DNA of 64,000 bases from Paenibacillus faecalis (GTDB taxonomy: Bacteria; Bacillota; Bacilli; Paenibacillales; Paenibacillaceae), in the NCBI RefSeq assembly GCF_900289175.1, contig NZ_LT985747.1, positions 3,538,120 through 3,602,119 on the forward strand. The letters are read 5' to 3'. Positions within the stretch are counted from its first letter, which is position 1. The number at the start of each line of letters is the position of its first letter. Of the stretch, positions 18,453-30,389 are shown piece by piece. The notes beneath the pieces were generated by a model. That model was not told where the DNA came from. It made no database searches and saw only the letters and a program-made list of their open reading frames with translations. Made by a program: the position numbers and the translations under genes.

Positions 18453-18493
18453 TGCCTTTTACAAAACTCAAAATGCTGTATGCCCGAGAGCAT
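18425..18493 (-). pseudogene. cas4: cas4 5' remnant fused to cas1 by a deletion
   Basis: From the ATG at 18493, 20 bp after the cas7 stop, about 23 codons read MLSGIQHFEFCKRQWALIHI then EQQ. This is the Cas4 N-terminus with its first iron-sulfur Cys. At about 18424 the sequence passes directly into cas1 coding (NTLFITQ) in another frame. One deletion of roughly 0.5 kb between cas4 codon 23 and the first cas1 codons explains both remnants. The usual I-C order is cas7-cas4-cas1-cas2. Confidence 0.8.
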
Positions 18494-18512
18494 CAAAAAA
18501 TCGTCTTCCCGA

Positions 18513-19373
18513 TTACTGTCCATCCAGAGCTTCAACCTTCAACCCATCTAATTCCTGCACTTCAATCGCATAGTCTTCATACGATCTTGGTTCATCGGTC
18601 TTGGACGTAACACTTAAAGATCGGTGCACCTTGGCCGAAGAGTATTGGCCTAATTTGGAGTTATGCTCCCACCAGTACACTTTATGCACTTCCATGCTGC
18701 CATCCGGTCTCGCTGAAGACAGATCATTTTCAAAAAGAGTACAAAGTGCCTGTTTGATTTTCTCCGCATCCTCATTTGTAAATCCAGTTTTCTCAGCTAA
18801 TTGTGTATTGATGCTGCCGTAGAATACATACAAGCCAAAATCCACCCGATGCTTCATCCCCATCGTATCCGATCCCCGATCCTTGCCCGGTTCGGAATTG
18901 ACACTCTTCGTGATCTGCATGCTGCTTATATCAATCGGATCGACACTTCTGGCCGTATGAATGGATACCGGTCCCCGAACACCCACCGAAACACCACCGG
19001 AGCCTGAGCCTTTAAAAGCAAACACCTGACCAAAGCTGCGGACATCCATCCACTCCTGACAAGCCATTCTGGCAAATTCATCACCAGATACAGATTTCGC
19101 CTTCATCATCTTACCTAGCTCGGCATGTCCCTCTGCACGCTCTCGCAAGCTGTTATATTCATCGTTTTTTCGATCATTGGATTGTACAAAAATAGCTTCG
19201 CCCATATCCTGCAAGCGGTTTCTAATCTTGCGCTTAATGGCGACATCCGAAATTTCTCCGTACCCGTCGTAATTCTGTCTGGGACGGTTTCCGTTCAACG
19301 GGTCTCCATTCGGGTTCGCGCTACGCACAGATAAAATAACAGCAAAATCAATTTTATGATCCAAGCTGCTCAT
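18513..19373 (-). CDS. cas7: Type I-C Cascade backbone protein Cas7c (Csd2)
   Basis: The 286-residue protein opens with KIDFAVILSVRSANPNGDP, the Cas7c signature, and has RVDFGLYVFYGSIN and a C-terminal acidic tail. It polymerises along the crRNA spacer in the I-C complex. The start at 19373 has AAGGAG 8 nt upstream. It follows cas8c by 12 bp. Length and motifs are normal and no lesion is seen. Confidence 0.94.
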   Translation of the reverse strand: MSSLDHKIDFAVILSVRSANPNGDPLNGNRPRQNYDGYGEISDVAIKRKIRNRLQDMGEAIFVQSNDRKNDEYNSLRERAEGHAELGKMMKAKSVSGDEFARMACQEWMDVRSFGQVFAFKGSGSGGVSVGVRGPVSIHTARSVDPIDISSMQITKSVNSEPGKDRGSDTMGMKHRVDFGLYVFYGSINTQLAEKTGFTNEDAEKIKQALCTLFENDLSSARPDGSMEVHKVYWWEHNSKLGQYSSAKVHRSLSVTSKTDEPRSYEDYAIEVQELDGLKVEALDGQ

Positions 19374-19385
19374 TTTCATCACTCC

Positions 19386-21317
19386 TTATTCGTTTGAGGT
19401 TTCCGATGCCGAGGCATCTTCAGATTTTTGTTTCTTCTGATAAAGTTCATGACGCTGACTGTAAAGACCGAGCAAATATTTTCCGGATAAAGGTTTGTTA
19501 TTAAAATCTCCAGGTTTGAAGGTACTACCAATTTCATCTATAATCTTGGTCCAATAGACAGCATCTCTGCCCAAACGAGCCTGATACGGCTGAAGTGCTG
19601 CCTGAATCACTTGCCAGGTTCGTTCAGGATGCTTGGCAAAAGCATTCATATAACGAATCGCATTGGTCGCCCGCTTCTCATCACCTAAAGCTCGCCGTTC
19701 AAGTACATCCGCAACCGCCAGCATCCGTCCAAACAGATAACTGCGGTCATCGTTATTCACATCCAGTGCCAATTCAAGTCCCTCCTGCCGATCCTTCAGA
19801 TCTTTGTTAATCAATGCACACGCAATGCTTAGCGTTTTCTCCCACTCCCAGGACTCCATAGATACCGGATTACTGGCGCGGTTATATACGCTGTTGATAA
19901 CATCCTTCGGCACTTTCATGCCATCTACAATACATGGGAGCATACGCTCCATGAATCCTTTGACCAGTTTGTCGCTGGCCCGCGGCCCATAAGCTGTAAA
20001 GGCGATATCCTTTGTTGAGGGCGCTCCGTAAAATTGCACAAAATCCCCTTGCTCATTTTTTCGGTAACGATGAAGCCAAGCGCATGAGAGATGCCAATTC
20101 TTCAACCTGTCCAAAAAGATTTCCATGTTTAAATTGCGGTAATACAGCACAGCCATGCGCCCAGTCGTAGCTGAATCCAGAATCATCAAATTGGCCTCAG
20201 ACTGCAAAAAATGCTCCGATTCAGAAGCAATTTTATTTCGGTATCCATCCAAAGCTTTGGCCAATTCATTCGCCAGCGTTGTATTTGTATTGGATTTGAG
20301 CTCAACAACCAGACTCGCCTCGGGATCAAGAGCAAAGGTATCCTCCGCAGGATCGGGCAGATCAAGCACCTTATTTCCCCATATCAGAAACACCCGTTGA
20401 TCGATGCTCTTTCCTTGACGATGGATAAGCCATTTCAAGGCATTGTGTGCTTTTTGCGACACATCATAGCTGATGCTGGCAGCGTCCCTGCTGTGAGCAA
20501 ACCGTCCGCGAAACGTAAATCCGGACGTATCGTTGGCCGAGATCAGCTTGGCTTTATCTGCCGCATGGCGAATCTTGTTCGCATGCCGCTCCGTACTCGG
20601 CAGTGTTTGTCCAGTAACATAACAGATATCCTCATCTCCGAGTCGTTCCTGGTAATAGCGAATAAACGAATCATACATCTCCCGATCCTTCCATACTTCG
20701 GTCAGGATTCGGTCCGGTGAATACACCGTAAATCGAATAAATGCACTCGTCTGATCACCCGTCACCGCACTAAAAATAGCCGGCTTTACAGGGTATAGCT
20801 CTGCATATTTGTCGTTCCATTTTTCAATCAGTCGGTTCTCTTGATCCACTGCCAAAGTATTTTTATAAGCTACTAAGTCGTGAATGAGCGTTCTTTTGCT
20901 TAAGTAACGATAAATGCTTTTCACCTTGGGATGTGCATGTCTGGATTCCGCCCAGCTCTGCAGTTCTTTTATGTAGGTTGCAAAAGGCTCCTCCCCCTTG
21001 ATCTTTCCACCGTATTGAGCGTAGTCTCCAGCTACATAACTCAGCTTGTCATGCAGCGGATAGGGGGCGATAACCGATCCTGCCCGGCTTGCAGATTTTT
21101 CCGTACTCGGGATCAGGGTACTCATTTCTTTTTTATCCACAATCACCTTGGCAGAATGAAACTCCCCAGCTTCGGTAACAGACACTTCTATTTGAGCATT
21201 CTGGGTCGTATGGGAGATGGGAAGCAGTGTATACTCACGCTCAAACCTAACTTCAATCTCGCCCACTCGATCCAGATTGGACTCATAAGTTTCATATAAT
21301 TTCAAAAGCCAGCTCAT
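19386..21317 (-). CDS. cas8c: Type I-C large subunit Cas8c (Csd1)
   Basis: The 643-residue protein starts [19 protein letters not shown] and has the family segments [11 protein letters not shown] and RFTVYSP. Cas8c recognises the PAM (usually TTC for I-C) and recruits Cas3. An internal start in many cas8c genes yields the small subunit Cas11c; a late Met such as that in [18 protein letters not shown] could serve, but this is unproven. The ATG overlaps the cas5 stop (ATGA) with GGAGGG upstream. Confidence 0.93.
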   Translation of the reverse strand: MSWLLKLYETYESNLDRVGEIEVRFEREYTLLPISHTTQNAQIEVSVTEAGEFHSAKVIVDKKEMSTLIPSTEKSASRAGSVIAPYPLHDKLSYVAGDYAQYGGKIKGEEPFATYIKELQSWAESRHAHPKVKSIYRYLSKRTLIHDLVAYKNTLAVDQENRLIEKWNDKYAELYPVKPAIFSAVTGDQTSAFIRFTVYSPDRILTEVWKDREMYDSFIRYYQERLGDEDICYVTGQTLPSTERHANKIRHAADKAKLISANDTSGFTFRGRFAHSRDAASISYDVSQKAHNALKWLIHRQGKSIDQRVFLIWGNKVLDLPDPAEDTFALDPEASLVVELKSNTNTTLANELAKALDGYRNKIASESEHFLQSEANLMILDSATTGRMAVLYYRNLNMEIFLDRLKNWHLSCAWLHRYRKNEQGDFVQFYGAPSTKDIAFTAYGPRASDKLVKGFMERMLPCIVDGMKVPKDVINSVYNRASNPVSMESWEWEKTLSIACALINKDLKDRQEGLELALDVNNDDRSYLFGRMLAVADVLERRALGDEKRATNAIRYMNAFAKHPERTWQVIQAALQPYQARLGRDAVYWTKIIDEIGSTFKPGDFNNKPLSGKYLLGLYSQRHELYQKKQKSEDASASETSNE

Positions 21318-22045
21318 CGACTTCCCTCCTCTCCCCAACTGGCTAACAGCTGATCGGCAGATTCTATATTGGTATGGTCAAAATGCTTCGGCTTCATCTC
21401 CGAGATCATGCGCACCTGCGTACACGCTTCCGGTCGAGGGAAGGTAATCACGCCATCCTTCATCACAGGGTTCCACAGCCTGACCTCAAGCTGATCTCTG
21501 CCCGTTTCATCCGGGTAGTTCAGACCATGCACCATATGGCCCAGATGAATCTCTCCGTAGCCATCGTAAAAGCCTTCTCCCTCACCGAACACGCACGGCT
21601 CCACATAGCCTTGACATTCACGTGTGCCCAGGAAGATGTCTCTGCGACCCCCAGCCTGAACGGAGCGCTTTAATATGTTGTGGTGCTTATGCTCGTTGCG
21701 ATCAAACTCCAAATCGGGCCGATTCATATTGAATTCAAAATGACACCGCACTTGATACTCAACATCCTTCAAATACGTATAGTTGGCGAGTGTGTTTCCG
21801 CCGCTGTAGTCGATTGGACGAATGCCTTTGGATTCCATCCGGATCGCCTTCATCACACGAATCTCATCTACGATCATGATGAGCGTGGGTTTCCAGTATA
21901 TTGATTCAACAATCCCCTTTATAGCCTGATAGGTAGGCACATGGTAGGAAAGCTTCTCTCCTCCCAATTTGGTTAAAGGATCTGTAAAAAGCGCATAGTC
22001 ACCATAAACTTTAAACTCTACAGAGTTTCTCACAGCGTTTCCCAT
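21314..22045 (-). CDS. cas5: Type I-C Cas5c (Cas5d), crRNA-processing endoribonuclease
   Basis: The ATG at 22045 with GGGGGTGA upstream gives 243 residues ([20 protein letters not shown]...). Tyr50, Lys120 and His121 align with the Tyr46, Lys116 and His117 active site known from Bacillus halodurans Cas5d. [18 protein letters not shown] is conserved as well. In I-C systems it replaces Cas6, cutting the repeat to leave an 11-nt 5' handle. It is the only crRNA-processing enzyme seen in the window and so probably serves all seven arrays. A MITE-like repeat separates it from cas3. Confidence 0.94.
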   Translation of the reverse strand: MGNAVRNSVEFKVYGDYALFTDPLTKLGGEKLSYHVPTYQAIKGIVESIYWKPTLIMIVDEIRVMKAIRMESKGIRPIDYSGGNTLANYTYLKDVEYQVRCHFEFNMNRPDLEFDRNEHKHHNILKRSVQAGGRRDIFLGTRECQGYVEPCVFGEGEGFYDGYGEIHLGHMVHGLNYPDETGRDQLEVRLWNPVMKDGVITFPRPEACTQVRMISEMKPKHFDHTNIESADQLLASWGEEGSR

Positions 22046-22101
22046 GGACTCACCCCCTTTCAATCGCTTTCGTTGCACTAGAATAGACTGATCCCAGTCC
22101 A

Positions 22102-22306
22102 GCTATATATATTGAACTAAAGATCCTAGCCTGAGCATCACTACGAATTCGGATTATTCTTCCGATCGCTCTTGCCCCCAGATTTCTCTGAAGGATTTAA
22201 ACAATCGTTGAAATCCGGGGACAAAGGCGAACACTGACGTTTCTCCAGAATAATTCCGACTTCTTTCGTTGAAGTAATACTTTTCTTTTGTTCAATCTAT
22301 ATATCA
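22102..22306. repeat. MITE-like repeat, copy 1, inserted between cas3 and cas5
   Basis: The roughly 205-bp element shares long stretches with 43089-43335 (AAGATCCTAGCCTGAGCATC, ATTCTTCCGATCGCTCTTGC, CCGACTTCTTTCGTTGAAGT). Imperfect terminal inverted repeats of about 20 bp are seen: CTATATATATTGAACTAAA on the left and its counterpart on the right. Its right terminus covers the cas3 stop codon. Confidence 0.75.
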
Positions 22307-24726
22307 TTTTCAATATCAAGTCCAAATTCTTGATGATACGCCCCGTCTCTAAGCACTAATATCTGTCCATCCAAAATGCGCTCGATACCGCCGTTCTTGT
22401 CCAGCTGACGCAATTCCTGATCAAACACATTAATCGTATACTGCTGTGCTTTGCGCATCAGCCTGGAGAAATCCTCAATGCGTTCGGCTCCGTTCAGCTC
22501 GGCGATAATTGCTTCCCCTTCTTCACCATAAGGGACGATTACCGGCGTAGCCAGATCATGAATTACGTAAAAATACTCTGCCGCCGTCTGATAGCTGTTC
22601 GCTAGAAATAACGGAAGTCTCGTCTTGTTGTTGGTCTTGTAATCTTCGAAATACTGATTATCCTTTAAGCCTCCGAATAATAGATTCGTCATACTTTGCC
22701 CCAGCTTCGGTATCGGAAAATCCAGATTCAGCTTAAAAGTTGAATAAAACTCTTGAAAATACCGCTCCATCGCTTGGACAGACAACAGGTGACCGCCATG
22801 AGCAGAAGCATCCCGCTGCAAATCTATCAAAATCCTTTGGGAGATTTCTTTTCCCTTTTGAATCTCTTTCAGACGACTCAGATTTTCCTCTTCATGATCA
22901 ATGACATACACCTGCCGCAATCCATACTCCCCATGGCGATTGCATCTTCCTGCCGCCTGAGCTATCGAATCCAGCCCGGCTAATGAACGAATAACACATT
23001 CAAAGCTCACATCAACACCGGCTTCAATTAAGGGTGTGCTTACACAAATCACCTTTTGCCCATTTTTAAGAAGGTTCCGCACTTCATCCAGCTTCTTTTT
23101 CCGATGAGCCGCACACATCGATGTACTTAAATGATAGATTGGAACTCCGCTGATGCTTGTAAGCAGCTGTTGATACAGGTTTTTGACAACGGATTTTGTA
23201 TTTAAAATCGCAAGGACACTTTGGGTTTCACTAATCTGATCTGTGATGAACGCTGCCAGCTTATCATTATTAAAGCGCTCATCTGTGGCGTGATCCCTAA
23301 TCTCCACTCGTTTGAATGCGGCAATGACAGCATCCAGATCCTCGATCATTTCCGCATCCGAACTCACATTCAGCTTATGCTCGACAAAATCCAGCGCAGG
23401 CTGCGTCGCCGTACACAATACGATGCTGGACTGCCCATAGGTATTCAGAAAGTTCAGTGCTTCATTAAATAAAGATACACAAGAAACAGGGACCTTCTGC
23501 ACTTCGTCAAAGATAATAACCGCCTCACTCAAATGATGAAGTCTGCGAATATTTCGGCTTCCCTTGGCAAAAAACACATTCAAAAACTGCACCATCGTCG
23601 TAAAAATAATAGGAGAGTCCCAGTTATCCTTAGCCAGCTTCAGCTTTTGCTGCACGGTCATGAACCCGTCCATCTGCTCGTCATCTACGCTTTCTTCCTC
23701 CACCACATTGGAATGGTGCTCCAGAATATGCTCATCATCCTGAAGAATTCGGCGGACCTCGGCAGCGTTCTGCTCAATAATCGTCGTGTACGGCAGAACA
23801 TAGATAATACGTTTTTTGTTATAGGCCTCGGCATGTTTCAGCGCATATCGCAGGCTAGCCAGCGTTTTGCCCCCGCCTGTCGGAATAGATAATGTAAAAA
23901 TACCAGAGGGTCTGATCGCAAAACGTTCACATTGCTCAGACATCTGGTTTCGGAGACGATTTATAGGTGAAGGGGAATCTTCGGCATAGGAATGAATCTC
24001 TTCCATCAGCCTTTGATAGTACGTGTTGAACAGTAGCTTCCGGTCTTGCTGTTGCTGGACATCCACACGGTTATCTACACGGTATCCCTCAAGGTTTTCT
24101 TCAAATTCCCTTGTATTCGTTCGATCCGCATCAATTAGCGCACTGAACACAAATTTAGTTAAGAACATGCACTTCTTTTCTGGGGAGAGTGTAGATTTTT
24201 TAGCTAAAAATTCAGTTAATTCAGATGCCGCCTGATCGACATATTGCCGGAATTCCTCTTCACTGATCGTAAACTTAAAGAAGCGTTGTACACTCTCCTC
24301 GTACTCTTTCAGATCATTTTTACAAACACGTTTCAAATAATCGGACTCCAGCTCCGGATTCAAAAAATCCTTCAAATAGGAATGATGGGAAATGATTGCG
24401 TTTCCAACAATTTCGGCTAAAATCCCATGAAAGCGGTCGATCTTTCCGGTGTGAAACAGGTTATACAGCAGCCGGCCGCCAGCCGTTGAGTGGTCCACAC
24501 TTCCGCGCTTCGGCGGATCGTCCGGATTCTCTACAGCCTGAAGGATGTAATTCTTAAATTCCTCCGTAAATTTGCCCATGTCATGAAGCATGCCAGCAAG
24601 TCCGGTAATATGCTTCACCCCTATCGGCTCTCCATAGGACTCGGCTAAAGCTCGAACCTCAAGTAAATGCTCCTCAACCGATTGCCGCTGCCCATCACTT
24701 TCCCGAATGTGAGCAATATAAGCCAT
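22297..24726 (-). CDS. cas3: Cas3 helicase-nuclease (HD plus DExH), type I-C
   Basis: The 809-residue protein has an N-terminal HD nuclease with MLHDMGK (His48, Asp49) and further His residues near 78 and 114-115. Walker A is TGGGKT at 283-288, the DExH box is DEVQ at 407-410, and motif VI is AAGRCNRHGEYG. It is recruited by Cas8c to nick, unwind and degrade target DNA. The TAG stop lies inside the terminal repeat of a MITE, so the last few codons may differ from the ancestral end. Array E lies immediately upstream in the same direction. Confidence 0.95.
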   Translation of the reverse strand: MAYIAHIRESDGQRQSVEEHLLEVRALAESYGEPIGVKHITGLAGMLHDMGKFTEEFKNYILQAVENPDDPPKRGSVDHSTAGGRLLYNLFHTGKIDRFHGILAEIVGNAIISHHSYLKDFLNPELESDYLKRVCKNDLKEYEESVQRFFKFTISEEEFRQYVDQAASELTEFLAKKSTLSPEKKCMFLTKFVFSALIDADRTNTREFEENLEGYRVDNRVDVQQQQDRKLLFNTYYQRLMEEIHSYAEDSPSPINRLRNQMSEQCERFAIRPSGIFTLSIPTGGGKTLASLRYALKHAEAYNKKRIIYVLPYTTIIEQNAAEVRRILQDDEHILEHHSNVVEEESVDDEQMDGFMTVQQKLKLAKDNWDSPIIFTTMVQFLNVFFAKGSRNIRRLHHLSEAVIIFDEVQKVPVSCVSLFNEALNFLNTYGQSSIVLCTATQPALDFVEHKLNVSSDAEMIEDLDAVIAAFKRVEIRDHATDERFNNDKLAAFITDQISETQSVLAILNTKSVVKNLYQQLLTSISGVPIYHLSTSMCAAHRKKKLDEVRNLLKNGQKVICVSTPLIEAGVDVSFECVIRSLAGLDSIAQAAGRCNRHGEYGLRQVYVIDHEEENLSRLKEIQKGKEISQRILIDLQRDASAHGGHLLSVQAMERYFQEFYSTFKLNLDFPIPKLGQSMTNLLFGGLKDNQYFEDYKTNNKTRLPLFLANSYQTAAEYFYVIHDLATPVIVPYGEEGEAIIAELNGAERIEDFSRLMRKAQQYTINVFDQELRQLDKNGGIERILDGQILVLRDGAYHQEFGLDIENDI

Positions 24727-24950
24727 CCATTGTCCTCCTTACGATCCTATGTAACTATCCTTTCAGTTTCGCAAAAGTAAATTCTTTTCCCCTACCCAAG
24801 TAACAACAATCTTAGTGTATGTCATTCGATAGTCACACCCTAAAGTCCTACCTAAATGAACAATTTTCCAGCATTTTTTACTAGCTTCGACAATTCCAAA
24901 TGGGAAAGGACCGCTTTAAATGTTGTTTATTTACAATTTAAAGTAAGTGG

Positions 24951-26806
<1,856 letters not shown>

Positions 26807-26985
26807 TCCGATTTCCAGTCAAAAAAATAACGAAAAATCAGTTTATCATTCAATTAATATCCATTTATAACTACAAGAACCAAATTAAACGAAACATATT
26901 TTGTCACAACATTGAATATATGTTATTTTTCTGGTGCGAAACCCCCGGGGTTTTCATGTTCGCTTGGGGTTCGCACCAGAATGGC
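26807..26985 (-). promoter_or_regulatory. Leader of CRISPR array E with perfect dyad
   Basis: It begins TCCGATTTCCAGTC and carries a conserved AT-rich block (ACATATTTTGT ... AATATATGTTA) that may be the promoter region. The dyad at 26931-26979 runs CTGGTGCGAA to TTCGCACCAG, with an inner CCCC/GGGG stem. Confidence 0.82.
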
Positions 26986-27112
26986 AAGCTATATTGTTGT
27001 CAAGGAAAAACACCTAAATTACCCATTTCCATTGAACCGGAAAACGAAAAGCGCACATTCTATACTAATCTGTCCAGAGATACTGGAAACTGAAAAGCAA
27101 GGTCTTCGGGTA

Positions 27113-27961
27113 TCAATAGTTATTCGCAACCACTTCCCCAAGTCCATAACCAATCGCCGTTTTTGCACCCAGCCCATACTCACATAAGGCTATTTTGATC
27201 ATACGTTGGACTAAATTGATCTGCTCTTTCGAAAAATCCTTTTCAACACCAATTAATATATTAAACGTGGTCCCTTTTACCGCAGGAAACAATAATGGTA
27301 CGGGTTCTTGGTCATCTGTTGGCTCAACTGCACCTTTTTGTTCATAATATTTCTTATAATGCGGTGTCTGTACATCTTTGGTTATAGTATAAGATTTTAT
27401 AGGAAAAGAGTCGAAAAAAATGAGGCTCCCCCTTGAAGCAGACTCAATCTCATCAGCCCCTGCACCGAAGCAGGTTCGAAATGTAGCATCCTTTAACGCC
27501 TTACTTTCTTGTCCTTCGAATTTTTCCTGTATCCAACAATTTCGAACAACTCCCTTTAAGGCGCTACTAGGAATATAAGGAATTCCATAAAGAGCGTGAA
27601 GTGTTATAGAAGAAAATTTGCTGTGTGGAGAATGCCCACCGATACCTATAAGCAACTTATCTACAGGCGTGTACTGCAATTGAATCGTATGCGGAAATGA
27701 TTGAGCTAATTTTCTCATCCGATAATAAAGATGACTAAGGATCTCATTATGAATCCTGCCCTTTTCCGACTGTCTCAAAGACCTCGGGACTTGGTGAGGT
27801 CCCAGTTCAATCTTTTTATTCTCTAATTTATAAACCATTCGGTTAAAAGCCAAGAAATCATTGTCGATCAACTTTGCTTGCTGAATAAATTGGGCTGCAT
27901 CTTTAGGCAAAATATAAGTTTTGTTAGTATCATTTTTCCCCTGATTCGATTTCAATTTCAA
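27113..27961 (-). CDS. cmr6: Type III-B RAMP protein Cmr6, locus 2
   Basis: The 282-residue RAMP has YIPSSALKGVVRNCW and the late GLGAKTAIGYGLG loop. It is the last gene of the second cmr operon and overlaps cmr5 by 32 bp. The start is a TTG at 27961 (GGAAGGGATGA upstream), with a TTG two codons on as the alternative. No membrane-protein gene follows it, unlike locus 1; leader E comes next. Confidence 0.9.
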   Translation of the reverse strand: MKLKSNQGKNDTNKTYILPKDAAQFIQQAKLIDNDFLAFNRMVYKLENKKIELGPHQVPRSLRQSEKGRIHNEILSHLYYRMRKLAQSFPHTIQLQYTPVDKLLIGIGGHSPHSKFSSITLHALYGIPYIPSSALKGVVRNCWIQEKFEGQESKALKDATFRTCFGAGADEIESASRGSLIFFDSFPIKSYTITKDVQTPHYKKYYEQKGAVEPTDDQEPVPLLFPAVKGTTFNILIGVEKDFSKEQINLVQRMIKIALCEYGLGAKTAIGYGLGEVVANNY

Positions 27962-28316
27962 TCATCCCTTCCGCAAACCGCTTCATCCAGACAACCAAAC
28001 TCATCGTTTCTCGCGTCATCCGCTTATACTCATCCCTTGTTTGATTCATAATGGCTTTTACCAGATCATCTTCTTTCTTTTTCATTCTCTGCTGATACAG
28101 CCATTCTGAGAGATCTTCATAAATAGCAGCATGCTGAGCCTTATCTCCTTTTTTGGAAAAGAGAAAGGAAACCGTAGCCCCCAGTCCGTTCGTTTGTATC
28201 ATAACAGGAACAGAACGAATAAGAGTCCGATAACCTTTCGCATAACTTTTCTTTGAAACTTCGCTCACTTTATCGTAAGCGAAAAGCGCTCGGTTATTTT
28301 CGATATCTCTGGCCAT
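27930..28316 (-). CDS. cmr5: Type III-B small subunit Cmr5, locus 2
   Basis: The ATG at 28316 with GGAGGTG upstream gives 128 residues (MARDIENNRALFAYDKV...), the right size for Cmr5. The longer upstream reading is antisense-free but simply overlaps cmr4 in another frame. The C-terminal MSLVVWMKRFAEGMIEIE resembles the locus-1 paralog's VWFKRYAEAILKV. It overlaps cmr4 by 23 bp. Confidence 0.87.
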   Translation of the reverse strand: MARDIENNRALFAYDKVSEVSKKSYAKGYRTLIRSVPVMIQTNGLGATVSFLFSKKGDKAQHAAIYEDLSEWLYQQRMKKKEDDLVKAIMNQTRDEYKRMTRETMSLVVWMKRFAEGMIEIEIESGEK

Positions 28317-29253
28317 TTTCCACACCTCCAGAAACAAGCTTAGAAGCGACAAAACCTTTACCCAATGTCTGGTTAGCTCCAATCTGAAAAACCGGAGGAA
28401 TACATTTTTCCAGTTCAGATGCAATTTCTTCTGCATTTTTGGAATGATGAGCCGTACGGCCCGTTTCTTTTTGTGAGCGGTAGGCGTCCGATATGAAAAC
28501 GACACTGTACATAATACTTTCAGGCGGTAAATATTCTTCATTAAACAATGCCTGACCCGAAACTGTTCCCGAAGAGTTATCTATTTTGATCCGTGTGACA
28601 ACCTCTGTAGATAACTGAACAAAATCAGCAAAGTCATCATCGGATACTAGAATGGCATGACTTTTTAACTGACTTTTAAGCAATTCATTCGAAGGTAGAA
28701 ACTTCAGTAATTGATCGAGGAATTCACTAAAAGCATCATCAGTATTTTTCTCAACCGTTACAGAATAAACATACTCTTCCAGCATAACCTTGCACTCACC
28801 ATCAGTCGAAATCACTAGATCAGATTTTGCAGTAGCAGTAACAACGGGATAATTCGATAAATCAAATGGCTTCGATAGTTCGGGCATTTCTCCCAGCTCC
28901 ATATCATTAAAAAAACGACGCAATACCATAGGACAAGTTACAAAAGCAAACACACCCTTGGCGGAACGAACTGGAAAAAACAATAGACGAACATCTGAAA
29001 AGGCAACGGCTGATGCAAAAATATCTTCAGGATCTTCTGAGCCAAATATTTGAGCTACAGTATATTCAGAAATATCTGAACTACTTTCAATTGCATTCCT
29101 TAAACTTCCCTTTAAGCTGGATGATTCGATTTTAGGGAAACCGGTATGTCCCTCTCTTTGAATAGGCAAATCAACAATGCCCAACTCACTGCCTCCACCT
29201 GCATGTAATGAAGTCAACACATTTAGAAACAGTACTCTCGTTAATTTGTACAC
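28294..29253 (-). CDS. cmr4: Type III-B backbone RAMP Cmr4, locus 2
   Basis: The 319-residue protein starts at GTG with GGGAGG upstream and has LHAGGGSELGIVDLPIQRE, with Asp28 at the catalytic RNase position. It also has ESSSLKGSLRNAIE and a late QIGANQTLGKGF loop. It is clearly a separate lineage from locus-1 Cmr4. Periodic target-RNA cleavage should be intact. It overlaps cmr3 by 13 bp. Confidence 0.92.
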   Translation of the reverse strand: MYKLTRVLFLNVLTSLHAGGGSELGIVDLPIQREGHTGFPKIESSSLKGSLRNAIESSSDISEYTVAQIFGSEDPEDIFASAVAFSDVRLLFFPVRSAKGVFAFVTCPMVLRRFFNDMELGEMPELSKPFDLSNYPVVTATAKSDLVISTDGECKVMLEEYVYSVTVEKNTDDAFSEFLDQLLKFLPSNELLKSQLKSHAILVSDDDFADFVQLSTEVVTRIKIDNSSGTVSGQALFNEEYLPPESIMYSVVFISDAYRSQKETGRTAHHSKNAEEIASELEKCIPPVFQIGANQTLGKGFVASKLVSGGVENGQRYRK

Positions 29254-30389
29254 GTAACCATACCTCCCTGTTCTTTTCCAATTCTGCCAACAAAACTATA
29301 TCCAAAACCCCTGTCACAATAACGCAATCGATCCCAGTTATTGTATACAAAGCCGAGGTTTTCACGATAATCGCTTATACATTTTTGATGAAACAACTTG
29401 TTCGCATCTTCAAACGTGCCCTCTAAAATTTTGAAAAAGTAAACGCTTCCTGCTGGTACTGCCAAACGTAATTCTCTCGGCTTTGCCTTGCCGGAAACCG
29501 TTCCAAATCCCCCGGTCGGCACATATTTTCCTACCGCTGCACTGATTAAACGTACTCGAATCCGGTGCTTTTTATAAGCAAACGACCCTTCTTTCGTCAC
29601 TGGATCAATCCACCAAGGAAGCCATCCCTGTTTGAAAATAGCTGGCGTAGCCAGATAGAGTTTAAAAAACTTATCTGTAGAGGTGGCGGGGGTAAAGAAA
29701 CACTCTTGTTTCAGCGGTTTCAAGCTGCCCACTTTTGATTCTCCACCGATTTTAAGGAGTGCCTGTTTGTCCAGCGTGACACCTTTAGCCTCAACTACCA
29801 ACATACATTTTCGTTTCTCTGTGTTTATAGGCCGTACACGTTGAACCGAATACCATTTACGGGAAAGTGAAGCTCCAGATTTTCGATCGATTTGAATACC
29901 AATATGATCTTCGATGTGAACAAAATCGGCCAGAGGCTTACATGGTGAAGTAAAGCTTCCTCCATCCAAGTAAACCTGCAATTCACTTTCCTCTATATAG
30001 CCCCCACCTCGAGGTTCGACTTCTTTTTGTAAACTGGTCTCTCCTGACGATGGCGTTGATAGACATGATTCCAACGGACCACTGCCAACAGGAGCAGGAG
30101 TTAAGTGCAGCAGCTCCATACTGTTATGATCATCAACTACAACACTGTCAAGTGGCCTTGGAAAGAGAAAACGATGATTCACCATCAACCCATTAAAGCC
30201 GATTTTGAGTTGTCGACTTGAAATAGATTGGTTTTCATCTTCTCTTTTATACGCTATATTTCGTAAAGCTCCCGCGTACACAGATGGCAAGGGAGGGAAC
30301 ATACTGCTCGAATTATAGTTTAGACCTGCATCAAAGGGAGATGCATTTCTGAAGAATAGCGTATCTACTGCATCAATGGCATAGAACAT
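29241..30389 (-). CDS. cmr3: Type III-B Cmr3, locus 2
   Basis: The 382-residue protein has DTLFFRNASPFDAG and PPLPSVYAGALRNIAY at the N-terminus and PAGSVYFFKI then RGFGYSFVG near the C-terminus, all typical of Cmr3. The ATG has GGGAGG upstream and overlaps the cmr2 end by 25 bp. Its role is to bind the crRNA 5' tag. Confidence 0.9.
   Translation of the reverse strand: MFYAIDAVDTLFFRNASPFDAGLNYNSSSMFPPLPSVYAGALRNIAYKREDENQSISSRQLKIGFNGLMVNHRFLFPRPLDSVVVDDHNSMELLHLTPAPVGSGPLESCLSTPSSGETSLQKEVEPRGGGYIEESELQVYLDGGSFTSPCKPLADFVHIEDHIGIQIDRKSGASLSRKWYSVQRVRPINTEKRKCMLVVEAKGVTLDKQALLKIGGESKVGSLKPLKQECFFTPATSTDKFFKLYLATPAIFKQGWLPWWIDPVTKEGSFAYKKHRIRVRLISAAVGKYVPTGGFGTVSGKAKPRELRLAVPAGSVYFFKILEGTFEDANKLFHQKCISDYRENLGFVYNNWDRLRYCDRGFGYSFVGRIGKEQGGMVTCTN

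Noticed and set aside
28317..28541. Extended 203-residue version of locus-2 Cmr5
   Set aside because: The extra 75 codons overlap cmr4 in another frame and give a Cmr5 far longer than the family; 28316 has GGAGGTG.
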